From NCBI RefSeq assembly GCF_001562015.1, contig NZ_LASA01000051.1, forward strand, positions 224,963-259,222: a DNA stretch of 34,260 bases, given 5' to 3'. Source of the stretch: Endozoicomonas arenosclerae. GTDB taxonomy: Bacteria > Pseudomonadota > Gammaproteobacteria > Pseudomonadales > Endozoicomonadaceae. A model generated the notes under the pieces. It saw only the letters and a list, made by a program, of their open reading frames with translations. It had not been told where the DNA came from and did not search any database. The position numbers were made by a program, and so were the translations under genes. Below, piece after piece: positions 1-7,583 of the stretch (position 1 is its first letter; the number at the start of each line of letters is the position of its first letter).

Positions 1-724
1 TCTCGTGCATATTCACCGGCTCCATGGCAGACAGATTTATGGCCATAACCCCATTCTGCCAGTTCGTTGTAAATCGCGTATTCATCCGTGTACACCAGAG
101 TGCCTGGCTCTATAGTAGCTCTGATCAGTGGCTTGATGGTTGCCCGTTTAACATTGGCAAGCATACGGATCACTACCTGGCCACCTCGCTGAATCATACC
201 AAAGATGGGTGGTTTCTCTTTTTCCAAGGTTCCTCGGCCACGAGCAGCTCTCAGTCTGTTTCTTCGTCCTTTTCGACGTTTTTTTTCACAGCCTCTGGAT
301 GACCTTTGTGGCCAGCCACCACATAAACCTCATCACATTCTACCTCACCACTGAGGACTACCTCAGGGCGCTTATCGTATACGGACTGCCTGAGTTGCCG
401 AGTCATTTTTTGTACGTCACTTACGTTCAAATCGAGCTCACGGGCGATCTGCTGATTCGAAAGATTGAGTGACATCAGGTGCAGACAGCTTACCCACACT
501 TTCAAAGGCTTATGGTGTCCTGAAAAAACAGAAAGTGTCAGGTCATCAAAACGACGCTGACATTCTTTACAAGAATATCTCTGTCTGTCAGGCTGTGAAT
601 CGTCCTTGCCTTGGCGGGTTATGTCTGAGCTGGCACAGTGTGGGCATTTCACCCCGTCAGGCCAGCGAATCTGGCGTATCTGTTCAAAGCACTTGGCGTT
701 GTCGAGGAGGTCATAAAGTTTCAT
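1..724 (-). pseudogene. IS1595-family transposase, frame-disrupted and cut by window edge
   Basis: This is a DDE transposase of the IS1595 (ISXO2-like) family. It begins at the ATG at 724 (MKLYDLLDN); an upstream TTG at 739 is less likely. Visible parts are the zinc ribbon (CPHC and CKEC, near residues 27-30 and 53-56 from the ATG), a helix-turn-helix-like stretch (LSNQQIARELDLN), and the first catalytic Asp in ECDEVYVVAGHKGHPEAV. After HPEAVKK the reading frame runs out at a stop at 251-253. A -1 shift at the run of eight A (279-286, T on the plus strand) restores the family sequence RGRGTLEKEKPPIFGMIQRGG and then VYTDEYAIYNEL with the second Asp, open to position 1. It may be a homopolymer-inactivated copy or may be expressed by slippage on the A run. 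Confidence 0.75.
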
Positions 725-740
725 GACACTTTTGTACAAG
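1..740 (-). mobile_element. IS1595-family insertion sequence, one end only
   Basis: The left part of the window is occupied by an IS1595-like element read on the minus strand. It is recognised from its transposase, which has an N-terminal zinc ribbon followed by an ISXO2-like DDE domain. The far end of the element lies outside the window, so the terminal inverted repeats cannot be paired and the exact right boundary is unknown. It should lie a little beyond the transposase start, near 740-770. The element sits downstream of folD, and nothing shows that it interrupts a gene. Confidence 0.7.
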
Positions 741-983
741 AAAACGTCTTCTATTCATAGTCAAATAACTCGTCCTCAACCAGCTCCCCAGAATCCATTA
801 AGAGCCTTTTATCTATTGCTGCTGACTATAGAGACAGGAATGGATAACAGAGCTCTCTTCCTATATTGGATTCTGGAGATTGCGGCTTGTGAAGTCGGAG
901 TCTGAAGGGGCAGGGGAGAGTTGTTGTATGGAGAGAAGGTGAAAAGCTCCGGCCTGTTCTCGGAGCTTTTCAGATAGGGGTGA
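740..983. other. Intergenic stretch between IS element and folD
   Basis: I see no gene here on either strand. It should contain the outer end of the insertion sequence at its left and the folD terminator hairpin (941-971) at its right. The rest shows no clear signal. Confidence 0.5.
941..971 (-). terminator. Terminator of folD
   Basis: A perfect 11-bp inverted repeat, GAAAAGCTCCG (941-951) and CGGAGCTTTTC (961-971), with a 9-nt loop, begins 13 nt beyond the folD stop. On the minus strand the second arm ends in CTTTTC, so the U-rich tail is partly within the stem. Confidence 0.7.
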
Positions 984-1838
984 TTAGTCGTGCAGGTGCT
1001 CTGCCGCGTACAGTGTGTTTTCCAGAAGGGTGGCAACGGTCATGGGGCCGACACCGCCTGGAACCGGAGTGATCCAGCTGGCTTTTTGTTGGGCGGTTTC
1101 AAATTCAATATCGCCTACCAGTCGACCGTCGTCCATACGGTTGATGCCGATATCAATCACGATAGCGCCTTCCTTAACCCATTCACCTTTAACCAGTCCT
1201 GGCTTGCCAACCGCAACCACAAGAATCTCTGCTTCGCCCACGACTTTGTCCAGATCGTGTGTAAAGCGGTGAGCGGTAGTAGTGGTGCAGCCGGCCAGCA
1301 GTAATTCCATGGTCATGGGGCGACCGACGATGTTAGATGCACCAACAATTACTGCATTCTTACCACGAATGGCTTCGCCGGTGCTTTCCAGAAGGGTCAT
1401 GACCCCTTTTGGGGTGCAGGGGCGCAGCATGGGGATGCGTTGAACCAGTCGACCGATATTGTAGGGATGGAAGCCGTCTACATCTTTATCAGGGCGAATG
1501 CGCTCAATAACCAGGTCGCAATTAATGTGCTCAGGCAGTGGAAGTTGTACGAGTATGCCATCTATGGCCGGATCTTCGTTCAGTTGATCAATAAGACTTA
1601 ATAAGTCTGCTTCGCTGGTGGAAGCAGGCAGGTCATGAGAGACAGAATGGAAGCCAACACGCTCACAGTCACTTCTCTTTTTGCCTACGTATACCTGGGA
1701 GGCCGGGTCATCACCCAGCAATATAACAGCAAGACCCGGTACCCTGAGCCCCTGTTCAATCCGTTGTTTAACACGTTCAGCAATGGAATCTTTCAGTTTT
1801 GCGGCAATCGCCTTGCCATCAATGATTCTAGCGGTCAT
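984..1838 (-). CDS. folD: Bifunctional methylenetetrahydrofolate dehydrogenase / methenyltetrahydrofolate cyclohydrolase
   Basis: FolD is cytoplasmic and interconverts 5,10-methylene-THF, 5,10-methenyl-THF and 10-formyl-THF using NADP, supplying one-carbon units for purines and formyl-methionine. The 284 residues match the family's usual length of about 285. The catalytic set is visible: Tyr50 and Lys54 in YVGKK, Gln98 in LVQLPLP, and Asp121 in DKDVDGFHP. The Rossmann part carries GASNIVGRP near residue 166, and the family signature [10 protein letters not shown] is near the C-terminus. It is transcribed alone, away from the tRNA cluster, and ends at the hairpin 941-971. The start ATG is followed directly by the usual TARIIDGKA. 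Its position next to the tRNA-tig block is the same as in Pseudomonas. Confidence 0.98.
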   Translation of the reverse strand: MTARIIDGKAIAAKLKDSIAERVKQRIEQGLRVPGLAVILLGDDPASQVYVGKKRSDCERVGFHSVSHDLPASTSEADLLSLIDQLNEDPAIDGILVQLPLPEHINCDLVIERIRPDKDVDGFHPYNIGRLVQRIPMLRPCTPKGVMTLLESTGEAIRGKNAVIVGASNIVGRPMTMELLLAGCTTTTAHRFTHDLDKVVGEAEILVVAVGKPGLVKGEWVKEGAIVIDIGINRMDDGRLVGDIEFETAQQKASWITPVPGGVGPMTVATLLENTLYAAEHLHD

Positions 1839-2261
1839 GGTTTTTGGTGGATGCCTGTTAAGCGGACGAGTTCCTCATTTTATCATGGAAGTGGTTCATT
1901 GTTCATGAATTGAATAGTCCGTTGCTATTAATATGCAGTGAATGAATAGGGTTAAGATGTTGTGAGTCGATAGTGCTTATTCATGGAGTGACGGACTGGC
2001 TTATAAGGAGTGTACGTTTAATAAGTCATATATAAGGTTGAGTCCGTAAAAATGAGTCTTTCTAGGCTAGTCAGCCTGGTACTCCTGTGTTAGATTAGTC
2101 GCCGTTCGAGGTGAGGCGGATCTCAAGTCCGGCAGGTCATTGGTTACTCAAACGAGTGAATCAAAACGACGTTGACGAGACACCCGGTTCTGGGTAATAT
2201 TCGCCGCGCTGCAACGAGCAGCACAATGAACTGACAAGTTGTTGAATTGTCATTCATTATT
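1839..2261. other. Divergent control region between folD and the tRNA operon
   Basis: There is no coding signal in these 423 bases. The left part should hold the folD promoter. A TAAAAT on the minus strand near 1880, with a poor TGAACA 17 nt upstream, is a weak candidate. The right part contains the tRNA promoter at 2172-2200. The stretch 2090-2170 upstream of that promoter is where an upstream activating region would be expected, but I see no convincing site. Confidence 0.5.
2172..2200 (+). promoter_or_regulatory. Sigma-70 promoter of the tRNA operon
   Basis: TTGACG (2172-2177) and TAATAT (2195-2200) are separated by exactly 17 nt. They are followed by a GC-rich discriminator (TCGCCGCGCT), the type associated with stringent control of stable-RNA promoters. 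Transcription would begin near 2207, about 55 nt before tRNA-Pro. Confidence 0.75.
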
Positions 2262-2338
2262 CGGGGTATAGCGCAGTCTGGTAGCGCGCCTGCTTTGGGA
2301 GCAGGATGTCGGGAGTTCGAATCTCTCTACCCCGACCA
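2262..2338 (+). tRNA. tRNA-Pro (anticodon TGG)
   Basis: A 77-nt cloverleaf with encoded CCA (2336-2338). The acceptor arms CGGGGTA and TACCCCG pair. The anticodon stem CCTGC/GCAGG encloses the loop TTTGGGA, giving TGG at 2296-2298. The T-arm GGGAG TTCGAAT CTCTC is intact. It is the first gene of a four-tRNA transcript. Confidence 0.97.
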
Positions 2339-2391
2339 TTTCAATCACTGGTTAAAATGTTGTAACGTTTAACTGAGTGATGACTCATGAT

Positions 2392-2468
2392 GCGCCCGTA
2401 GCTCAGTTGGATAGAGCATCCGCCTTCTAAGCGGATGGTCGCAGGTTCGAATCCTGCCGGGCGCGCCA
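2392..2468 (+). tRNA. tRNA-Arg (anticodon TCT)
   Basis: A 77-nt cloverleaf with acceptor GCGCCCG/CGGGCGC and CCA at 2466-2468. The anticodon stem TCCGC/GCGGA encloses CTTCTAA, giving TCT at 2426-2428, which reads AGA and AGG codons. In the E. coli argX-hisR-leuT-proM cluster the arginine tRNA has CCG instead, so this cluster differs in that member. Confidence 0.96.
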
Positions 2469-2503
2469 TAATTAATTGGCTTTGTTGAAGTCGGTTAGTG
2501 CTG

Positions 2504-2579
2504 GTGGGCGTAGCTCAGTTGGTAGAGCCCCGGATTGTGATTCCGGTGGTCGTGGGTTCGAACCCCATCGTCCACCCCA
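2504..2579 (+). tRNA. tRNA-His (anticodon GTG)
   Basis: A 76-nt cloverleaf with CCA at 2577-2579. The anticodon stem CCGGA/TCCGG encloses TTGTGAT, giving GTG at 2537-2539. The base before the acceptor stem (G at 2503) faces the C discriminator at 2576, which is the encoded G-1:C73 pair typical of tRNA-His. The mature 5' end is therefore probably 2503. Confidence 0.97.
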
Positions 2580-2636
2580 GTTTGAAAAATGGCTTTGGCC
2601 TGATAAGAGTTGAGCAGCATCAGTAAAGTGCTGTAA

Positions 2637-2721
2637 GCGGATGTGGTGGAATTGGTAGACACGCTGGTTTTAGGTACCAGTGCCGCAAGGCGTGAGAGTT
2701 CGAGTCTCTCCATCCGCACCA
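2637..2721 (+). tRNA. tRNA-Leu (anticodon TAG)
   Basis: An 85-nt class II tRNA with the long variable arm expected for leucine (TGCCGCAAGGCGT region) and CCA at 2719-2721. The acceptor arms are GCGGATG and CATCCGC. The anticodon stem CTGGT/ACCAG encloses TTTAGGT, giving TAG at 2671-2673. It is the last gene of the cluster and is followed at once by a terminator. Confidence 0.97.
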
Positions 2722-2730
2722 GTAAACGAT

Positions 2731-2760
2731 ACGGGGATAAGCTTGCTTATCCCCGTTTTT
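2731..2760 (+). terminator. Terminator of the tRNA operon
   Basis: An 11-bp GC-rich inverted repeat, CGGGGATAAGC (2732-2742) and GCTTATCCCCG (2745-2755), is followed by TTTTT. It lies 10 nt after the tRNA-Leu CCA end. Confidence 0.92.
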
Positions 2761-2951
2761 GTATTGGAAAAACAACCTGGGGAAATCGTGCAGGTTTTCT
2801 GCCACTAGTCCGCAGTCCCAGCTTGCTGGTGAGGCGTGAGAGGGGCGGGTAGTCTGTTTGTGTGATTAAGGTGCAACCTATAAGTACTTTTGCTAGTCTA
2901 TGCGCCTTTGTTCCATACGTACGGCAACTCAGGTTTTATTGAGGAACGCAA

Positions 2952-4292
2952 ATGCAAGTCTCCGTAGAAACGACTTCCGGTCTGGAGCGTCGCCTGACAA
3001 TTACAATCCCTGCTGACAAGATCGATGGGGAAATCAACAAGCGACTGCAAGATCTGTCTCGTCGTGTTCGCCTGGATGGTTTCCGTCCTGGCAAGGTACC
3101 TATGAAGGTCGTTAAGCGTCGTTATGGCCTGGGTGCTCGTCAGGAAGTACTGGGTGAACAGATGCAGCAGGCATTTGTAGAAGCTGTAACCCAGGAAAAC
3201 CTGAATCCTGCAGGTGCCCCTCGCGTTGAGCCTAAGGGCGACGAAGAAGGCAAGGATTTCGAATTCGTAGCGATCTTTGAAGTTTACCCGGAAATCGAAG
3301 TGGGTGACTTCGCAGGTGTTGAAATTGATCGTCCAGTAGCAGAAGTTTCTGATGCTGATATTGACGAAATGGTTGAAACTCTGCGTACACAAAGCAAGAC
3401 CTTTGAAGATGTTGAGCGTGCTGCTGAACAGGGTGACCAGATCGTATTTGATTACGTAGGCACCAAAGGCGGTGAAGAGTTTGCCGGTGGTAAAGCTGAA
3501 AACTCTACTCTGGAACTGGGCTCTGGCCGCATGATTCCAGGCTTCGAAGACGGTCTGGTAGGTGTGTCTGCCGGTGAAGAGAAGACTCTGGAACTGACCT
3601 TCCCTGAAGACTACCACTCAGAAGAACTGAAAGGTCAGGCTGTTGAGTTTGCCTGCAAGGTTCACCAGGTTCAGGCCGCTACTCTGCCAGAACTGAATGA
3701 TGAGTTCTTCGAGCGTTTCGGCGTGACTGAAGGCGGCGAAGAAGCTTTCCGTACTGAAGTTCGCAAGAACATGGAACGCGAACTGCGCCAGGCCATCAAA
3801 GGCAAGGTGAAGAACCAGGTTATGGACGGTCTGCTGACTAGCCATGAAATCGAAGTGCCTTCTCCTCTGGTGGCTCAGGAAATCGACCGCATGCGTGAGC
3901 AGGCTGTACAGCAGTTTGGTGGTGCTCAGGGTGGTTTCGATCCTAAGCAGCTGCCTGCTGAACTGTTCGAAAAAGACGCCAAGAAGCGTGTAGCTCTGGG
4001 TCTGCTGGTAGGTGAAATCGTCAAGCAGCGTGAAATCAAGGTTGATGACGATCGCGTACGCACCATGATTGAAGAAATGGCCTCTGCTTACCAGGAGCCT
4101 CAGCAGGTTGTAGACTGGTACTACAGCAACGAAGAGCAACTGTCTCAGGTTAAGTATGTTGTTCTGGAAGAGCAGGTAGTGGATACTGTTCTGGAAGCAG
4201 CCAAGGTTTCTGAAAGCGAATGCAGCTATCAGGAAGCGATCAAGCCGGCTGCTCCTGAAGAAGCGGAAGCTTCTGAAGAAGAACAGGCCTGA
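2952..4292 (+). CDS. tig: Trigger factor, ribosome-associated chaperone and prolyl isomerase
   Basis: Trigger factor binds at the ribosomal exit tunnel through uL23 and shields nascent chains. The 446 residues are slightly longer than the 432 of E. coli. The ribosome-binding signature GFRPGKVP is at residues 43-50 of the N-terminal domain. The FKBP-type isomerase domain follows at about 150-245 ([20 protein letters not shown], then the GMIPGFE-like [13 protein letters not shown]), then the helical chaperone arms to about 430. The tail is very acidic ([12 protein letters not shown]). A ribosome site TGAGGA lies 7 nt before the ATG. Position in front of clpP is the normal arrangement. Confidence 0.98.
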   Translation: MQVSVETTSGLERRLTITIPADKIDGEINKRLQDLSRRVRLDGFRPGKVPMKVVKRRYGLGARQEVLGEQMQQAFVEAVTQENLNPAGAPRVEPKGDEEGKDFEFVAIFEVYPEIEVGDFAGVEIDRPVAEVSDADIDEMVETLRTQSKTFEDVERAAEQGDQIVFDYVGTKGGEEFAGGKAENSTLELGSGRMIPGFEDGLVGVSAGEEKTLELTFPEDYHSEELKGQAVEFACKVHQVQAATLPELNDEFFERFGVTEGGEEAFRTEVRKNMERELRQAIKGKVKNQVMDGLLTSHEIEVPSPLVAQEIDRMREQAVQQFGGAQGGFDPKQLPAELFEKDAKKRVALGLLVGEIVKQREIKVDDDRVRTMIEEMASAYQEPQQVVDWYYSNEEQLSQVKYVVLEEQVVDTVLEAAKVSESECSYQEAIKPAAPEEAEASEEEQA

Positions 4293-4465
4293 GGTTAGAG
4301 CGTCGTCTAAGGTTTTGGCGCGCGCTGCCGTATAAACGCCTTGTGCGCGTTGATAATGTTCGTCACCATAGAGTGATGCATTATTCAGGTTAAACCATGA
4401 CACGTTACGCGACCCGCCCTATGCGGGTCGTTCCTCTTCGACTTGGCAAGGAGTTAAGACAGGAC

Positions 4466-5104
4466 ATGTCCAGACTGATCGAAACGCAATCCGTGGCAAT
4501 CACCAATTCCGGCCTGGTACCTATTGTCGTTGAGCAGTCCGCCAGAGGTGAGCGTTCCTACGACATCTACTCACGTCTGCTCAAGGAAAGAGTGATATTC
4601 CTGGTGGGTCAGGTTGAGGATCACATGGCCAATCTGGTCGTGGCTCAGCTGTTGTTCCTTGAATCAGAGAATCCTGACAAGGATATCCATCTTTATATCA
4701 ACTCTCCGGGTGGCTCTGTAACAGCGGGTATGTCAATTTATGACACCATGCAGTTCATCAAGCCCGATGTTTCTACCATGTGTATTGGTCAAGCCTGCAG
4801 CATGGGCTCACTGCTTCTGACAGCGGGCGCTAAAGGCAAGCGATACGCACTGCCACATTCCAGAGTGATGATTCATCAGCCGCTGGGTGGTTTCCAGGGA
4901 CAGGCGTCCGATATCGCCATTCACGCCCAGGAAATTATCACCATTAAAGAGCGTCTGAACCAGGTGCTGGCCCATCATAGCGGGCAGCCCATGGAAGTGG
5001 TCGAGAAAGATACTGACCGTGATAATTTCATGAGTGCTGAGCAGGCAATGGAATATGGCCTGATTGACAAGGTACTGAGCAGTCGTATCCCGACTGACAA
5101 GTGA
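4466..5104 (+). CDS. clpP: ATP-dependent Clp protease, proteolytic subunit
   Basis: ClpP is the serine peptidase that forms a double heptameric barrel and degrades proteins fed by ClpX or ClpA. From the ATG at 4466 it has 212 residues, close to the family's 195-210. The catalytic triad is visible from this start: Ser112 in GQACSMGS, His137 in VMIHQPLGG and Asp182 in EKDTDRD. The frame is open back to an ATG at 4397, which would add 23 arginine-rich residues ([20 protein letters not shown]) not typical of ClpP. The 4466 start has AAGGAG 12 nt upstream, and 4397 has only a weak CAGGT. I prefer 4466, but the longer form is not excluded. It lies between tig and clpX on the same strand. Confidence 0.97.
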   Translation: MSRLIETQSVAITNSGLVPIVVEQSARGERSYDIYSRLLKERVIFLVGQVEDHMANLVVAQLLFLESENPDKDIHLYINSPGGSVTAGMSIYDTMQFIKPDVSTMCIGQACSMGSLLLTAGAKGKRYALPHSRVMIHQPLGGFQGQASDIAIHAQEIITIKERLNQVLAHHSGQPMEVVEKDTDRDNFMSAEQAMEYGLIDKVLSSRIPTDK

Positions 5105-5388
5105 CCCAAGTCTGAAATACCATCTGGCAGAAATCTATTAGAATAGATGAAGGCTGTCAGGTGGTGCTTTCATGGAGCAGTCTGCGTATACCGGTAAACC
5201 CATAGGCCGGACTGTGACGGAATACACTGAATCCATGACTGTTTCTGCCTGATGTACGAAAAACAGGTCTGATTGGCTTACGGTTGACTGTTTTTCTGCA
5301 ATTTCTCCTGTTTGACACTTGAAAATACGCCCCAATGCCTGCATCTTGTTTTTTATGACAGGTGTTGTTCCTACAACAGGGTAATCGA

Positions 5389-6678
5389 ATGACCGACGAA
5401 ACTAGCGGCAAGGGTGAAGATAACGGCAAGTTGCTGTACTGCTCTTTCTGCGGAAAAAGTCAGCATGAGGTTCGCAAGCTCATTGCCGGCCCTTCCGTAT
5501 TTATTTGCGATGAATGTGTTGACCTGTGCAACGACATTATTCGTGAAGAGATTCAGGACAGTGAAACCGAGACTTCATCCGACAAGTTGCCGACACCCCG
5601 GGAAATCAAGGATATTCTCGACGAATACGTGATCGGTCAACCGCGCGCTAAGAAAGTGTTGTCGGTGGCTGTATACAACCACTACAAGCGTCTGCGTTAC
5701 GGTGACAAGAAAAAAGATGACGTAGAGCTGGGTAAGAGTAACATCATGCTGCTCGGACCTACCGGTAGTGGTAAGACACTGTTGGCCGAGACGCTGGCAA
5801 GATTGTTGAATGTTCCTTTCACTATTGCTGATGCCACCACTCTGACCGAAGCCGGTTATGTGGGTGAAGATGTTGAAAACATCATTCAGAAGCTGCTTCA
5901 GAAGTGTGATTACGATGTAGAAAAGGCCCAGGTGGGTATTGTCTACATTGACGAGATTGACAAGATCTCCAGAAAATCAGACAACCCTTCCATTACCCGT
6001 GATGTGTCCGGTGAAGGGGTTCAGCAGGCTCTGCTGAAACTGATTGAAGGAACGGTAGCTTCTGTACCTCCTCAGGGTGGTCGTAAGCATCCTCAGCAGG
6101 AATTCCTGCAGGTTGATACTTCCAATATCCTGTTTATCTGTGGCGGAGCTTTTGCTGGCCTGGACAAGGTGATCAGGGATCGTACTGATAAAGGTGGTAT
6201 TGGTTTCTCTGCTGAAGTGAAGAGTAAAGACGACAAGAAAGATCTGAGCGAAACCTTTAAAGAGGTAGAGCCGGAAGATCTGGTGAAGTTCGGTCTGATT
6301 CCGGAATTTATTGGTCGTCTGCCCGTTATCGCTACATTGGAAGAGCTGGATGAAGAAGCGCTGGTGCGCATTCTGACCGAGCCTAAGAATGCCCTGACCA
6401 AGCAGTACGCAAAATTGTTTGAGATGGAAGACGTAGACGTAGATTTCCGTGAAGATGCTTTGCGTGCGGTAGCCAAGAAGGCTATGGAGCGTAAGACCGG
6501 TGCACGTGGTTTGCGATCTATTCTTGAAGGTGTTCTGCTGGATTCCATGTACGACATTCCTTCTGAAGAAACGGTGTCCAAAGTGGTCATTGATTCTTCT
6601 GTGATTGAAGGTAAGTCGGATCCACTGTTGATCTACGAGAACACAGAAGCTCAGAAGGCTGTGCCTGATAACGGCTAA
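5389..6678 (+). CDS. clpX: ATP-dependent Clp protease, ATP-binding subunit ClpX
   Basis: ClpX is the AAA+ unfoldase that recognises tagged substrates, including ssrA-tagged ones, and threads them into ClpP. From the ATG at 5389 (MTDETSGKG, with CAGGG 8 nt upstream) it has 429 residues. A further in-frame start at 5362 is unlikely, because homologues begin at this MTD. The zinc-binding domain has Cys18, Cys21, Cys40 and Cys43 (YCSFCGK and ICDECVDLC). Walker A is GPTGSGKT, Walker B is VYIDEIDK, and the C-terminal sensor region has KTGARGLRS. It follows clpP after 284 nt, so it may have its own promoter, but I could not identify a convincing one there. A strong terminator follows. Confidence 0.98.
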   Translation: MTDETSGKGEDNGKLLYCSFCGKSQHEVRKLIAGPSVFICDECVDLCNDIIREEIQDSETETSSDKLPTPREIKDILDEYVIGQPRAKKVLSVAVYNHYKRLRYGDKKKDDVELGKSNIMLLGPTGSGKTLLAETLARLLNVPFTIADATTLTEAGYVGEDVENIIQKLLQKCDYDVEKAQVGIVYIDEIDKISRKSDNPSITRDVSGEGVQQALLKLIEGTVASVPPQGGRKHPQQEFLQVDTSNILFICGGAFAGLDKVIRDRTDKGGIGFSAEVKSKDDKKDLSETFKEVEPEDLVKFGLIPEFIGRLPVIATLEELDEEALVRILTEPKNALTKQYAKLFEMEDVDVDFREDALRAVAKKAMERKTGARGLRSILEGVLLDSMYDIPSEETVSKVVIDSSVIEGKSDPLLIYENTEAQKAVPDNG

Positions 6679-6697
6679 AGCTCGTTCTGATGTTCTG

Positions 6698-6728
6698 AAA
6701 AAAAGCCCTGCTCATTGCAGGGCTTTTT
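6698..6728 (+). terminator. Bidirectional terminator between clpX and a small minus-strand gene
   Basis: AAAAAGCCCTG (6700-6710) and CAGGGCTTTTT (6718-6728) form an 11-bp stem with a 7-nt loop. The plus strand ends in TTTTT. The minus strand ends in seven T (6698-6704), so the structure can stop clpX transcription and also transcription from the small gene at 6772-6945. Confidence 0.92.
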
Positions 6729-6771
6729 GCTATTGGCTTTCTGGATTTTTAAGCCGGGCGTGATTCTGGTG

Positions 6772-6945
6772 TTATTTCACAGTGGTCTTTCCCATGCTCT
6801 TCGATAACCTTTCGGAGAGAGCGGTTTTTGTTTCTGGTTTTAGTTGGCTATAAATCGGATCTGCAATGTCAGGAATAAAGCCTCTTACCTTATTTTTTCT
6901 TGCATGAAGATCTATTGTCCGGTTGTCATCCGTATAAAACAGCAT
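6772..6945 (-). CDS. Small hypothetical protein, 57 residues
   Basis: An ATG frame of 57 codons is read leftward in the clpX-lon gap. It has a good ribosome site (GAGG at 6954-6957, 8 nt before the ATG) and ends 44 nt before a terminator with a seven-T tail in its direction. The product starts MLFYTDDNRTIDLHARKN, contains RGFIPDIADPIY, and is polar and basic towards the C-terminus (LSERLSKSMGKTTVK). It has no signal peptide or membrane segment. I do not recognise a family. The ribosome site and the matched terminator are the reasons to accept it. Codon statistics over so few codons carry little weight. It might be a remnant of a longer gene. Confidence 0.55.
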   Translation of the reverse strand: MLFYTDDNRTIDLHARKNKVRGFIPDIADPIYSQLKPETKTALSERLSKSMGKTTVK

Positions 6946-7200
6946 GTCCGTTACCTCGAGAGATGGATTGATTACTCGTTAATGAATCTTCAACAACTGT
7001 CGTTCTTTAGGTAAGCCTGATTGTTATGAAGGCGAGCGGGGCTGAATGTTTTCTCAGTGCTGAAGTTCGTTTTTAGTACTCTAATACCATCAAAAATCTG
7101 AATGGGTGATATAAGTCAGTTTGCAGGTATGCAGTGAGTTGCAATGGGTATTCGTTCAGTCAGTGTTCATCATCAGTGACTAAGTGCTAATGCTAGTGAA

Positions 7201-7279
7201 TACTCCGTTCATCCTGAGCTTGCCGTAGGGTGCTGGTAATGAGCTTCGACGGAAAGGCATGAGGTTTAGCGCTTAGCTT
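7201..7279. repeat. Dispersed repeat, copy 1 (other copy at 32304-32391)
   Basis: Begins TACTCCGTTCATCCTGAGCT and ends GGTTTAGCGCTTAGCT. The same beginning and end, with a variable middle containing CTTCGAC, occur at 32304-32391 in the same orientation. The core resembles the CTGAGC...TTCGAC repeats scattered between genes in many proteobacteria. It has no coding potential. Confidence 0.75.
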
Positions 7280-7455
7280 AAATGGCACTAATGTTTATTA
7301 AATATTGAATGAAACAGAATGCAGACCGAGAAGAGGGTGTTGTTTGGATTTTGATTGAGAAAAAATGACTGATCGGAAGGAAGATGTAAGGTGGGATGTC
7401 TGATTCATACCAATCTACCATAGTTTGAAGCGATAAACACTATTGTAATTTCCGC

Positions 7456-7496
7456 AAAAAAAAAGCATCTTAAGCCTTAAGGAAAGCCGCTTTTTT
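7456..7496. terminator. Possible terminator-like inverted repeat upstream of lon
   Basis: Nine A followed by GC (7456-7466) can pair with GCTTTTTT (7489-7496) around a CTTAAGCCTTAAGG core. The stem is AT-rich and the function is uncertain. It could insulate lon from upstream transcription. Confidence 0.3.
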
Positions 7497-7514
7497 CACA
7501 GGAAAACGGGCGGG

Positions 7515-7540
7515 CTTGAGCCGTTCCGGAGCTTTATAAT
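7515..7540 (+). promoter_or_regulatory. Probable lon promoter region
   Basis: A perfect -10 hexamer TATAAT (7535-7540) lies 44 nt before the lon ATG. CTTGAG at 7515-7520 resembles a heat-shock (sigma-32) -35 element but is 14 nt from the -10, too close for a standard sigma-70 pair. No CCCCAT-type -10 is seen, so heat-shock control is only suggested by the family's known regulation. Confidence 0.4.
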
Positions 7541-7583
7541 ACCGGAGTCATGTATGTCTAAACGCCGTAAAGGGGACTGAGTC

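Larger units (their letters stand above)
6946..7583. other. Long non-coding stretch upstream of lon
   Basis: No gene is apparent in these 638 bases. It contains the upstream region of the small minus-strand gene, one copy of a dispersed repeat (7201-7279), an A-rich and T-rich inverted repeat (7456-7496) and the lon promoter area. Confidence 0.6.

Noticed and set aside
2952-4403. Long minus-strand frames (2898-3617, 3618-4403) opposite tig
   Set aside because: They are complementary shadows of trigger factor. Their products are rich in Phe, Gln and Arg without family features, and no ribosome site supports them.
5284-5335. TTGACT, TTGACA and CTTGAAA elements before clpX
   Set aside because: None has a suitable -10 at the right distance. 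The CCCCAA after CTTGAAA is too close for a sigma-32 promoter.
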